NCBI RefSeq assembly: GCF_037392515.1
Contig: NC_090281.1
Location: 45,670,645 to 45,734,644 of the forward strand
Length of the DNA: 64,000 nucleotides
Source of the DNA: Haliotis asinina
Lineage: Eukaryota > Mollusca > Gastropoda > Lepetellida > Haliotidae
Reading direction: 5' to 3'
A program made the translations under genes and the position numbers. Below are positions 1 through 12,428 of this stretch, in pieces. Every line of letters starts with the position of its first letter. The first letter of the stretch is position 1. A model generated the notes under the pieces. That model was given only the letters and a program-made list of their open reading frames with translations, was not told where the DNA came from and did not search any database.

Positions 1-97
1 CAAAGCCCATGCAATTTATCACTGGATTGTCTGACCCGGACCCGAATATTTACAGACTGAGGCCATCTAAGTGGAATAAATGCGATGAATCTGAAAG
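1..97 (+). repeat. SINE B, 3' part
   Basis: This is the 3' half of the SINE B family, recognised from the phrases CACTGGATTGTCTG and TTTACAGACTG followed by GTGGAATA. It is cut off by the window start and interrupted on its right by the SINE A copy that follows. Confidence 0.7.
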
Positions 98-110
98 CTC
101 CTGGGTATGA

Positions 111-276
111 GGGGCGGTGGGGTAGCCTAGTGGTTAAAGCGTTCGTTCGTCACGCCGAAGACCCGGGTTCGGTTCCCCACATGGGTACAATGTGTGAAGC
201 CCATTTTCTGGTGTCCCCCGCCGTGATATTGCTGGAATATTGCTAAAAGCGGTGTAAAACTAAACTCACTCCCTCA
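111..276 (+). mobile_element. SINE A, complete copy with 13-bp target duplication
   Basis: A tRNA-derived SINE. The head reads GGGGTAGCCTAGTGGTTAAA (A-box like) and GGGTTCGGTTCCC (B-box like). The body contains ATATTGCTGGAATATTGC and the tail is CACTCCCTCACTC. It is flanked by a perfect 13-bp direct repeat, CTCCTGGGTATGA, at 98-110 and 277-289. It sits inside an older SINE B copy, so it is the younger of the two. Confidence 0.9.
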
Positions 277-289
277 CTCCTGGGTATGA

Positions 290-740
290 ACCTCTCTCTG
301 TACGGTTATCTTAATATCAGAGTTGGCACACCGAATAGAGCCCTTCACTGTGAGGGTGACAGATTATCTGACATACCAACTGTTGTTTCCGAATATCCTT
401 AAGGTGTTGCTACTTAAAGATAAGAGAGTGGGTCTCCCTGTGGACTACACGAATGCAGGCGCTAGGAGATCCTGTGTCCTGAATGCCGATAGATTTGGAA
501 TGTACACGTCTATTCATGTCAGTGTATATATACTTACCATGTTCTTGCTGTCATAGTAACGGAAATACATAGCTGACATAGGTGACAGCGGAGAATGTCG
601 CTTTCATAATTGCTATGGCAACTTACAGGGGTAAGCCAGTCAGTTGTGTATAAAAGTCCATTTCAACAAAATCAGGGATCGAGAACTATAATCAAACTAA
701 TTATAGCCCCAAGTTCCATGTAGTTCCAAAGTCAGAGAGC
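290..740. other. No gene seen
   Basis: AT-rich sequence between two SINE copies. The short open frames here have no recognisable protein similarity. Confidence 0.5.
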
Positions 741-744
741 ACGT

Positions 745-885
745 TTTTCCCGCCGCTTTTAGTAATATTCCAGCAATATTACAGCTGGGTACACTAGAAA
801 TGGGCTTCACACATTGTACCATGCATATGGGGAATCAAAACCAGGTTTTCAGCGAGCTTTAGTCACGAGCCAATCCCTGCAACCC
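745..885 (-). repeat. SINE A copy, minus strand
   Basis: The reverse complement of SINE A. The body phrases CGCTTTTAGTAATATTCC and AAATGGGCTTCACACATTG are clear; the tRNA-like head at the right end is diverged. Just to its right, at about 920-975, another tRNA-like T-arm in reverse (GATTCGAACC) hints at a further SINE fragment. Confidence 0.75.
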
Positions 886-1675
886 CTTTGAAATGTGTAA
901 AAACCTAAAAAACATTATTGTAACGCACCGTGATTCGAACCCCACAACCACACAGAGGCTCCTGTCGTGCCAGTTGGACACACCCATGCACAGCGAAATC
1001 GCGGGGTCTTACACAGGACCACACAGAAAAGGAAACAAAAATAATGAACAAAATTACGAAAAAATAAATAGAGAAGACATTACTATATTTTGTTACATAT
1101 CCGGATTCTTAGAATAACATGGTCCAAGAAATATATTTCTCATATTGTATTGCTACAAATTCGAAATCCATGGTTTATCGTAGTATATTGTCACGACGAT
1201 TTGGTATAAATTTCATTTTAATCTTGTTTGTGAAGCGACACTGTCAAAATGTCTACCGGTTGTATTAAAATGTCAAAGTAGTGAGAAAATCATTGAATGA
1301 TGTTTTAAAGTTTTCATCTTCATCATGGAGTCATGTTAGAAAATTTAATCGAAAACATTATCATGAAAACAATAGACAAATATTCACCAATGAAATATTG
1401 AATTCATCAGTTTGGTCCAAACTTTGCGTTGCAATGCATCATGTAAAACCTGTTTGAATGATTAACCTTTAGAACATTGGTTTAAGAGGAAATTAACTTC
1501 CAAATTTCAGATTAAAAATTAAATTATATGTATCTGTTTGTTATTCATTTTCCTAGCGGAAATTTGATTTTCAAGCACAACAGGCCATATCACAAACTTT
1601 CGTGATACATGGGGCGAGGTTTAGTCTGTGAATATGCTATGTATTGGAGATAGGTGCGACTCTTTTGATGTAATT

Positions 1676-1677
<2 letters not shown>

Positions 1678-1729
<52 letters not shown>

Positions 1730-1762
1730 TGTCTGTGTGCTCGCGCGCGCATGCGCGCGTAC
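1678..1762. repeat. (GT)n microsatellite grading into an alternating CG/CA block
   Basis: About 25 GT dinucleotides are followed by CGCGCGCGCATGCGCGCGTACG. The whole tract is alternating purine-pyrimidine, the sequence type that can adopt Z-DNA. It lies about 0.8 kb upstream of the gene 1 start codon. Confidence 0.9.
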
Positions 1763-2412
1763 GTCGTCATGTGTTAAGTTATATTTTAGAGTTTAGATAA
1801 ACATTTTTCAAAGTTGTTACTTTTTAACAATCTTGCAATAACTTTCTTTTTACCATTGGGCAACCTGAAGTACGCCTATATAAAGGAACAGTTTAAGATG
1901 TCTACATGACTGTAATTGTCAGCTAGTCCATTTGGGCTCTAGATAGATCTTGAGGTTATTGCATTGCGAATATTTCCGCCTTTGGCAACGTAAAATGCAG
2001 TTGGACATTTACGTTATCTGTATGTTACTCATATAACTGTTTCAGAACGGAAAATAAGATCACTACCACTGATTTTTTTCTGGATAGGTTTCACATTTAC
2101 TCTTTGCACTACGAGCCGACTGAAACAATCACATTGACAGGATATCCTCAGCCTCGTTGTCAATCATAGCGTCATCCTTGAATGTGAAATGTACTGTTTG
2201 GTTAACAACTAATATCTATATTGAACGTTATTCGAAAGAAACCCTAACTCATGCTGTTTTAATGACCTAAACATGCTAGTGTTCGGTATAATATTTGCAT
2301 GATTACATAATTCAAATCTACGTATGTATATTGTACTTTATTCTATATATTCATTAAGAGTCATTTTTTTTGTAAATATGATAATAGTTGTTTTACAAAT
2401 AGTTAAAGCTAG
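1763..2412. other. Upstream flank of gene 1, no gene seen
   Basis: AT-rich sequence with no convincing coding potential or repeat family. Probable distal promoter or 5' UTR region of the p67phox-like gene. Confidence 0.4.
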
Positions 2413-2437
2413 CTTCCGGTATTCCTTGGGAATTCCC
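2412..2437 (+). promoter_or_regulatory. Putative ETS site plus palindromic kappaB site
   Basis: GCTTCCGGT at 2412-2420 is the reverse complement of ACCGGAAGC, a good ETS-family site. GGGAATTCCC at 2428-2437 is a perfect palindromic NF-kappaB/Rel consensus. Both lie 99-124 bp before the ATG of a p67phox-like immune oxidase gene. Seen in sequence; the regulatory role is inferred from the motifs and the gene's identity. Confidence 0.5.
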
Positions 2438-2535
2438 ACACGCCCTTTCCAAACTGATGTTTGACGAATTCTCACCTTCCTGAGTCAACAATAGCATGTC
2501 TGGTAAATGTCAACGGGCAGGGAAGAGCGACGAAG

Positions 2536-2715
2536 ATGTCTCTGAAAGAGATATTAACGACGTGGAATGAAGCAATAATTCGATTTGAAAGTGGAAGGTA
2601 TGAAGAAGCCGTTGAAAAATTTCGACAAATCACCGACCCATCAGCTAAAATCCTTTTCAACATCGGCGTGACGTATCTGACAGGGGCAGTAGCCTCGTAC
2701 GACCAGGCTTTGAAG
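2536..2715 (+). CDS. NCF2: Gene 1 exon 1 (start codon, TPR1)
   Basis: Starts at ATG 2536, which gives MSLKE, matching the MSL start of human p67phox. The frame is open upstream but contains no better start. Ends AAG|GTGAGA in phase 0. Encodes the first TPR helix pair. Confidence 0.88.
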
Positions 2716-5700
2716 GTGAGAACAACTGCAGAGTCGTTGTTAGACGTGGGGATTTTAATAAGCATATAATAAGTAAGGTAAGTATCGCAGACATTTAACA
2801 GACCGTCAATGTTGCTCGACTCTCTTAATTATCTGTAGAAATATGACCTAAATTTATCAAATATAATAATTAATATATGTGGGGTGCCAGTCAAATCGCC
2901 CCAGCGACAAAACGCCCCAGCAAATTTGGTCAAATCGCCCCAGATATTTGGTCAAATCGCCCCTGGTTTGGTCAAATCGCCCCAGGGGGGTAGTCAAAAC
3001 GCCCCAGTTTATTCAAAATGGTTTGATATATGCCATAAATGCATGGTTTTGTCAACTTCCATACTATATTCTTCACATAATATTATGTGTTATATTATTA
3101 GTAATATCCCATGACTAGGTAACACCGTAATATCAATTATTTGGTAAAGAATTACAATCTGAATACAGTAAAAGGTTTGTATAAAATATTTATTGTAAAT
3201 GCTGTAAATGCATAGTTGTTTGTTTGGCATTGTGTAATCATAACATCATGCTTTCCACTCGTCCATGAAATGAGTGGTCTATGGGACTGCTTTCCCTCAG
3301 TGTCTCTTTGCAGATGGGGCATGTAAAGGGTATAGGGGAACCTGTCCCGTCCGGAGCATAACTCAGAAACCATTCAATATTTTTAGACCAAACTTGATAG
3401 ATGTAGTTATCTCAGCCTATGGTTGTGCCTTTTGCTATTTACAGATTTTTTTGTATTTATATTTCATTTGTTTTTCTTAGTCTCAAAATGGAGGAATGGG
3501 CTTTGTTTCCGGAGCAGAACTCGAAAACCATTTCATATCTTTCAACAGATCAGCAGATATATGAGACAGATCTTGAAATTGTGACTTTGCTGGTTACAGA
3601 TGTATGGCATTTATAATTTTCATGAATTCCATGGAAACAATTCAAACTTAGTCTAAAACACAATGAGTAACTCTCAGATTATTTGTCCTCTCAAACATGT
3701 GGGGGCCGGGGGGATATGTCATCTTCTGATGACTCTTGTTTTGATAAGTATTATACCATACTTGTTGACCAAACCTATGAATTTACGACCTCACTTTTTG
3801 ACAAGAGTAATTAAAAAAAACCCAGCAAATTGTTTTCATAAGTATTATACTATACTTATTGAGAAAACCTATGCATTTACGGCCGCACTTTTTGACAAGA
3901 GCAGCTGTAGATTGTTTTGATATGTATTAAGTCCCATACTTGCTGACAAAAACTGTACATTTACGACCAAAAAAAACATTCTATACAAGCCTTTCATTTA
4001 ATTCTTGTAATTAACAAAAGCATAGATAACATGCAAGTAATTGGTGTTATAAGTGCTGTCTATCCATGAATATTACTTTTGCTCTTATCAATTTCCTAGT
4101 TAAATATTTATCAGAAACATTACTACGTAGTTTTATGTGAAGGCTGTAACATGGAAGTTTTATACAGATTGTAATTCTTTACCAAATAATTGATATTACG
4201 GTGTTACCTAGGCATGGGATATTACTAATAATATAACACATAATATTATGTGAAGAATATAGTATGAAAGTTGACAAAACCATGCATTTATGGCATATAT
4301 CAAACCATTTTGAATAAACTGGGGTGTTTTGACTACCCCCCTGGGGCGATTTGACCAAATATCTGGGGCGATTTGACCAAATTTGCTGGGGCGTTTTGTC
4401 GCTGGGGCGATTTGACCGGCACCCGTACTTAGGTCATACTTTTAAATATATCAAAGTCGAGCTCCTATGTTGAAAACGCCCCACACTATTTCCTCACTTG
4501 TGATACTATGCTCATAACTATAACTTAAACGTCCTAATTTGTATTGTCACACAAGCGGTCATAACCTGGATATCAGTTTGATGAGAAACGAAGAATTTAC
4601 TCTTGTGTAAACCATAAAATTATTGATGATATCATTAAGACATAACGCTTCCGAATTTTCCCTAGAAATAATTAGTTTTACTCAGCAAACTTCCTATGAT
4701 TGCTGCAGTGGAAGCTATCAACACCAGCATCTGTCCAATCCGGAAAGTTGTAAACACCGACACAAAATTTCAGTCCCATCGGTTGCTTGTACATTTATCA
4801 TCAGCTCTACAATCCAGCACACTGTCTACACAGGATCATTTCTTCAGTCTTTTGGCAGATTGGGAAATACTAAAATTGCAAAATATGATAGAAGAAATGA
4901 TAGTAGTATATTTGACATATCTGGTTGACAGGTTGTATGGCAGTGTGAAGCTACTCTAATTACATAGTTACCTCATGTAAAAATGGATTTTTCAGGATTA
5001 TTGAGAACTGGGTGACATTCAAAACCTTTTCTTCAACAAATGTCAGCATATATTCCAAAACTGAAATGAAAATGTTCCATATTCGGTGAATCAAAGCTTA
5101 GTCATTGATGAATGTTTTTGTATTCATCATCTCTAAAAACTACTACAATAGAGCATTGATAAAACAAACACCATGGGACCGAGAAATTTAGTTGGCTATA
5201 TCCATCATGTCCATTGATTGTTACTAACATTTGACTGCCATCTTGGATTGCAGAGATGTAGAGACATATATATGATTAGGTTATGAAACTGAAGACCTGT
5301 ATACCAGTGAAGCTTTTAAACATGATATGTTTGTTTTGTGACCATCAAACAATGTTGCTGTATACCTCTAAATGGCTGAGGTGACACTGAGTTGTTAATC
5401 GGGTTTTGGTGGTAGTAAATCCGTTCGCTATAGTTGTTAATTTGCTACTCACGAGGTCGTTATTCTTGTATAATTTTAATGATATGATAAAGGACTATTG
5501 ACAAGACTTTTAAATTTGGTCGCTCTATGTTTGTAAGCTGTATCCATTTTCTACTTTGTTCATAAATGTTTTCAAAAGGAGTGTTTTTCCTTGAATTTGG
5601 GTGTTATTTATCAAAACAAGATATACTGAGGGCAAAAAATTAGGCATCACATAACAGGAAAAGTGGTCCTTATGTTTTTACAAGGTAGAAAATAGAGAAT

Positions 5701-8700
5701 GTTTGTCCTTTCATATGGTCCCTTGTTTTTTTTCCCCTCAGAATATATAAAATAGAATATATCCAAGCCAGCCAGGATGGTAACCAACACATACGTATAC
5801 ATTTAATTTGACATAGATGGATTATTGGATTATTATGAGCCTAATGTGAGGTTAGTTTTTAGATATTTGATTACCACTGCTGTTATTCGTTTTTTTATCC
5901 TTACATACAACACATTCTGTCTTGTTTTTCAGTGGTTCTCTGATGCCATCACCAAAGATCCATATTTGGCGGTAGCGCATTTTCAAAGAGGATGCACATA
6001 CTTGAAACTGAAAAGGTGATTTTAGTAGACCAACAAAGTTGGTTCATTTCACTGAAAGCGGTTAATTTAATTAAACTTAAAGTGGTAGACCTATTGCCAG
6101 TTTTAATTTTTCTATGATGACCTTGAAACCCCAAGTCTACAGGGGTTGGCTTAAAAGTTCAGAATTTAGTTATTGTCATGTTAACAATGGCATGGCTTTG
6201 ACCATCACCAGTCAGAGATGTAACGGGTACATGAGAAGTGCTTCCCCCTAATTAAATCAATAACCATGGAACAAACTGGATTGGGTGCGACCGCGATGCA
6301 GGGTAATTAAAGCATCCCGTAAAATGCCCAAGTGTGGTGGGGTACTTGACAGTCGTGAATGAACAGGTTTCTCAATCTCGGATTCCATGATTTGGTCATT
6401 TGCTCTGTATATATTACCATGGATGAACCTGGTATTCAGCAAGTTGTAAAGTTGATTATTATGTCTAACATTAGTTTGATCGCTCGATTGATTCACAATT
6501 GTCCTAAGTTTGATGTGCACTGGGCCTCTAGTTTTGCAGCACATGAAAAATTTAGGGAAAGCAGAAACACGCTGATCAACACCTGCTGGCACAGTGGCCA
6601 AGAAGGTCCAGGTTAGAAGTGGTCCTCATAACCCATGCTTATTCCAAGACGCACCTGCAAGATCAGACTTGTTATGATGGTATCTGGGTTGACACATTTC
6701 ATCATGTTCCAGTTGCATACAATGAGTGAGACTTGACTGTTTACAGATCGCTGCCATGTAGCTAGCAAATTACATTGTGTGCCATTCAACAAGCAAATTT
6801 TCCTTTTTCATCAATGTTATGTTTGTGATGTTATGGGATATTTATTTAGCACACATATCCAGGCAACTAGTGCTTGCTCAAGGCGCTGACATATATTTCA
6901 ATATCTGAACGGCCCATCGTATTATCAGTCTCAACTCCCTGGAAAGTATACTTAGTTATTTGTGGCTCTCTCATCCTATCGAGGTACCCATTCACAGCTC
7001 TGTGGACTGGGACACACAGTCAGAAGACTTTGTCCATGTTTACTCCACTTTGCTTTACCTGCAACTAGGTGTTTGCACGTATTTATGTGGTCACCATGTG
7101 GTCATGTACCAACAGATTCGTGGGTTCTTAAGTGCACAGGGTTGTATACTGTACACTAGGGGTTGTGACAACACGGAAAGACTCTGCACACAAAGTTGAC
7201 TCCACGGTTTCTACACCCGGTCACAGATGGACTCGATCCCAGCACCTCGAACTCGCTTGATCACTAGCTTGGCACTTTAGCCACCTCGCCCAGCCCAGAC
7301 ATTTAGTCACTTTAAGTATTGTACTTATTACATGCAAACTTTACATTGTCTAAGTTATTCCCAGAACGTTTTAGCATCTCCCTCAGTTTATTTTAAACCA
7401 GATGTGATAACTGACATGATTGTTTGGAACATAAATGAAAAAAAAGGGATATTTCAGATTCTGTTTGTGTTTTGAAAGTGTTTTTTTATGTTTGATGTAT
7501 TGAATATGTGCAGTATTAAACAAACCTGACTCATTTTAACCTATTGTAACTCATTGCCTTATAATATAGCCTGTGCACTGGGCACCATCAGTACAGTGTA
7601 CAAAGGGCAAGGGACATAACTCTAGATATATTATCATTATTATGCTAGAAACTTTACTACAGCTTTTCGACTGAATGTGTTTGTGATGTATTATTGTCAC
7701 ATTGAACCACATGAGTCCTTAAATGGTTTGTTTTCATACAATAGGTCATCACAAAATAATTTTGTGTGTATTGTATGACTTGGAATGTGTTAGTTTGTAT
7801 CCTAGCACAACATTTTATGATACTCGATTCTGACTGACTGAGAGCTCATCAAAACCAACTTAACCATGTTCAGTTGTGAAATTACATTTAGCTGTCTTAA
7901 ATCAATGATAAAAGACTGCAAAATTGAAAACAGGGGTAGCTTTATCTTCTAATTCTTTCTTTTTTTTTGAGAATTTTGAAGAAATTAGCTTAGCTGGATC
8001 CATGATCAAAGAAATAAACAGGGATAAAATGACAATGTTAGATGTATAATTTTCAGGACACTCAAAATAAACAAATATTGCTTTTCACATCTTACCTTAC
8101 TTTTAATAGAGGGGAAATTTCTAAATCAGTTGAACTTGAAAAACATTTGCCTCATCTGTCATCACAAGTGACAATGGTTGTTTCAGGTACAGGGAGGCCG
8201 AGACTGACTTTCGGAGTACACTGGACAAAATGAGAGGCAGCAATCTGATTGACTACAGGCAGCTAGGGCTCCCCATCAAACTGTACACAAGCCAGGTGAC
8301 CCTTTGTCAAACCTCTACGTCTCTTCTATTTTGTTTGTCTGTGTGATCAGATCCACTATTCTGCCTTTGTAACCCATTATAGAATTGGCCAACCTGGTCC
8401 TTGTTGTGAAAAACCACTAGATTGGCTGTTGTCCTCAGATGCGACTCGGGTGACTGCGCGTCAGTGTAGCCTGATTGTTCAGATGGTGCTCATAATATTG
8501 ACCATTGGTTTTGTTTTGTCTAGCACAGAATAGTTGGAAGCAATTCTGACCTGGATTGAGTAGCGTCTGAGTGAAATTTTCAGTGTTTTTCCATCGAAGC
8601 TTTTCCACATAGATTCCCTGTGGCTATTTAATCTAATCAGCTGTTGACTTACTTCTGAAAATACTTAAAATGTGGAGCTCATTTTCTTCACTTCTGATAA

Positions 8701-11700
8701 ATATGGAAACATTTATACATGTTTTTGCACCGTTCCTGTCCCACTCCTTTACAACGTGTAACTGTTCCTGTGTGATAGGTGCTGATGAACCTGGCTGTGA
8801 CGTTACAGAGCCAGTCTGACTCACAGGGAGCATGTGAATGTGTTCAGAAAGCGTCTCGACTTGTGAAGGATCCTCAACATGAAAGAACCATCATTGCTGC
8901 CTTGTCCTCCTTGCCGGTTGGTGTTGCCAGAAATACATGCAAACTGATCATTACAAAACTAAATGGTAGCAATAGGAGCAGAAGTAGTTGTACTGGTAGT
9001 AGTACTAGAAGTAGTAAAAGTAGTAGTAGTAGCAGCAGTAGTAGCAGTCATAGCAGTAATAGCAATAGCAGTAGCAGTAGTAGAAGAAGCAGTAGGAGTA
9101 GTAGTAGTGGCAGCAGCAGAAGTATCGGATATTGAGAATTGGGAAGCAGCAGTAGTCGCATCAGAGTTAGAGAATGGGATAGTAGCATAAGGAAGAGTAG
9201 TAGTAGCAGCAGTAGTAGCAGTCACAGCAGCGTTGGTAGCAGTAGCAGCAGTCTTAACAGTAGCAGTAGTAGTAGCACTGGAAGTCGTTCTAGTAGCAGT
9301 AGTCATAGCAGTAGTAGTAGCAAAAGTCGCAGGAGTAGCAGTGGATGTCATTGTAGTAGCAGAAGCAGTCATAGCAGTAGTAGTAGTAACATTAGCAATA
9401 CTAGTAACAGTAGAAGTTGTAGTAGGAGCAGCAGTAGTCATAGCAGCAGTAGTAGCATCCTCGATATCCCCGGGGTACATGTTCTGAAATATCTCCACTG
9501 TGCCCTGGTTGCATCTACAGCTCTGCACAATGATTTTATTACCTCCCAAGGCTAGCCTTTTATGCAATCAGGGAAGTTGAGCATACCAATCACAGCTTAC
9601 TTTTGCTTTTTAAATTATCTAACTGATCGAACTTCACAACGCAAATCATGCAGGTGAACTCTGAAAGAGTATAAAGAGTTCTTCTAAATATTTTTTGAAA
9701 GTTTTGGACATGACTCTTTCAATGATCTCCCCCAAATCTGAGTCACACTGTGAACAAACCTTTGCATTCGCTATCTTGTGTTGTCATTGTCAAGCTCGGT
9801 TGTAACAGCAGCAGAGTTGATTAGCTACTGGGAGAATGAGGAGCTAACAAAGGGAGGTAATAAAATCATGTAGCGGAGCCATAGATGCATCCAGGGTATA
9901 TTGAAAATTTATTGGAACATACACCCTATAGATATTGAGGGTGTAGTAGTAGTAGTAGCAGCAGGAGCAGTAGCAGCAGCAGCAGCAGCAACAATATATA
10001 TATATATATATATACACAAAATTATTATTTCCATAATTTGATAAATATGTCTTAACAAAATCTCATTGACCAAATACTGTGTATGTGAGTAAATACTTCA
10101 TGGGAAAAGAAATTATCTGGAGTTCTAAAGACACGACCACGATTTATTTGTAATGAGGTAAAATGTTACAAAGTCATGACTGACAAAATATTCTGTTGCA
10201 GACCCCAAATCTGTCTATGCTGGAACTCCCAGTAAAGGAGTCAGTATTCCGTCCATCAAAATCACTCGTTGCCAACCTGCAGAAGAAAGACTTCCTTGGC
10301 CAGGCGAAGGTATGACTGATTTGACAGATTTGAGTGAACATGCAAAATTTTTTAAAGCATCTTCTTTCTTTTAGCCAGCATCTGAACAACATTCCATAAT
10401 AAATCTGCCTGAAACAACTCTTCATCAAACCCAGATTTTAACAAAGGCAGCAGGCACCCTGATTCAGTGTGAAGCTTTTAAAACCCTGTGAACATTCGGG
10501 TTAGAATTGGTCTTCAGTAACCCATGCTTGTTGAAAGCGGCGACCATCCTTATCGTGTGGTCAGACTCGCTGACATGGTTGACACATGACATTGTATCCC
10601 ATTTGCATAGATTTATGCTCATGACTTTGATTACTGGATTGTCTAGTCCACTTGATTATTTACAGACTACTGCCATAAAGGTGGAATATTGTGTGGCATA
10701 AAACTAAACTCACTCACTCTTAAATTAAAACAACTGAAACAGATTCTTCATTTGCTTTACTTCATTACTAGAAATGAAACAATATTTTTTACCAGTCAAT
10801 GCTCTGGAGTTTTACACAACTAAGCACTGATGAAAAAGTAAAGAAGACAAACATATAATTATGTATGTGTTGGTGATTTGTTTACAATTGCTTTTTTGAT
10901 AGGTATAATTAGAATCGATCTCAAGGGTTTCTTAGGGTTACATAACTCATGAGGTCACTTTGTAGACATCAGTATACACTAAATCAGGGCCCCCTAAGTA
11001 ATTGAAGGAATTACAGCAAATTTGAAGGAATTGCATCTCAAATGGAAACAAACGCAGCCCACTCGCGAAACAATTGCAGCGATATCGGTAGTTTAGCGGT
11101 AAAAATGGAAACACATCGGCCCTATCGGAAGCAATGTTGGTAATACTGGAAACACGCTCGGCCATCTTCGGAGATTTTTCGGTCGCGAGCGGAAACTCAC
11201 GCAGCAAAACATGGCGTTGTTGGAAGAAACACCCGTCTCGGTGAGTTGTGTTTTTAGTTCCCACTATTACATTTTTATACCTATCCATCTTTGACAACCC
11301 GTGTTGAATGCGTTTGGGTATGAGGTGTTGTCGGGGCAATAGCTTATGTTTTTAGGAAAAGATAGTCACTCTAGAAGAGTGTCACAAGTCATGCCCCTGG
11401 AGGTTGTTTACATCTGAACATCGAAGTCGTGCCGATGATTACGAACGTGCGCTAGATATAACATCATTTTTTTGTAAAATGTGTTTAAATTTGTCAATTG
11501 CACTTCATAGAAAGAAAAATTATGGCTCATAAACTTCTTCATGGTGCACGTTCATGATGTTCGTAATCATCGGCACGACTTCGATGTTCAGGTGTAAACA
11601 ATCTCCAGGGGCATGACTTGTGACACTGTTCTGCAGTGGCAATCTTTTCCTAAAAACATAAGCTATTGTCCCGACAACACCTCATACCTAAACGCATTCA

Positions 11701-12387
11701 ACACGGGTTGTCAAAAATGGATAGGTATAAAAACGTAATAGTAGGAACGAAAAACACAATTCACCGAGACAGGTGTTTCTTCCAACAACGCCATGTTTTG
11801 CTGCATGAGTTTCCGCTCGCGACCGAAAAATCTCCGAAGATGGCCGAGCGTGTTTCCAGTATTACCGACATTGCTTCCGATAGGGCCGATGTGTTTCTGT
11901 TATTACCGCTAAACTACCGATATCGCTGCAATTGTTTCGCGAGTGGGCTGCGTTTGTATCCATTTGAGATGCAATTCCTTCAAATTTGCTGTAATTCCTT
12001 CAATTACTTAGGGGGGCCTGTAAATGATGCCAAATTTCAGTGTTATCTGCAGTATTATGTTTTGAAAAATGTTCAGAAGTGGCTTGAAATGTTACTCACT
12101 CTCCTTGTGTTTTGCATGATTGACAGGTGGTGTCATCGATTTCCCCACATGACAAGTTTGTTGGATTTGAAGGTGCCAGGAAGGTGAGAAAACATCATTT
12201 ACATTGATAAGTACTTCCCACTGAAATCAAACCAGATTTCATACCTCTGTCATAAGTAATTCCTATGAAACCATTTTAGAGTTGTGTTTAGGGTTTAGCT
12301 TGTAATGGAGGAACCAGAATTATAAATTATCAAAATATTTCTCATTTGTGCAGTATGCATCTAGTTGAAAACACCTGTCAAATCTGT

Positions 12388-12428
<41 letters not shown>

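Noticed and set aside
111-180. tRNA genes at SINE heads
   Set aside because: A- and B-box-like stretches are part of repeated SINE A/B elements; no complete cloverleaf was evident.
8959-9567. Long frames on both strands (Ser-rich, Val/Ala-rich, Thr/Ala-rich)
   Set aside because: They are translations of the AGT/AGC trinucleotide tract; all frames stay open because the repeat lacks stops.
11666-12187. 173-codon frame overlapping exon 6
   Set aside because: Begins in the foldback arm and merely runs over exon 6; its mirror frame exists in the other arm (10947-11339).
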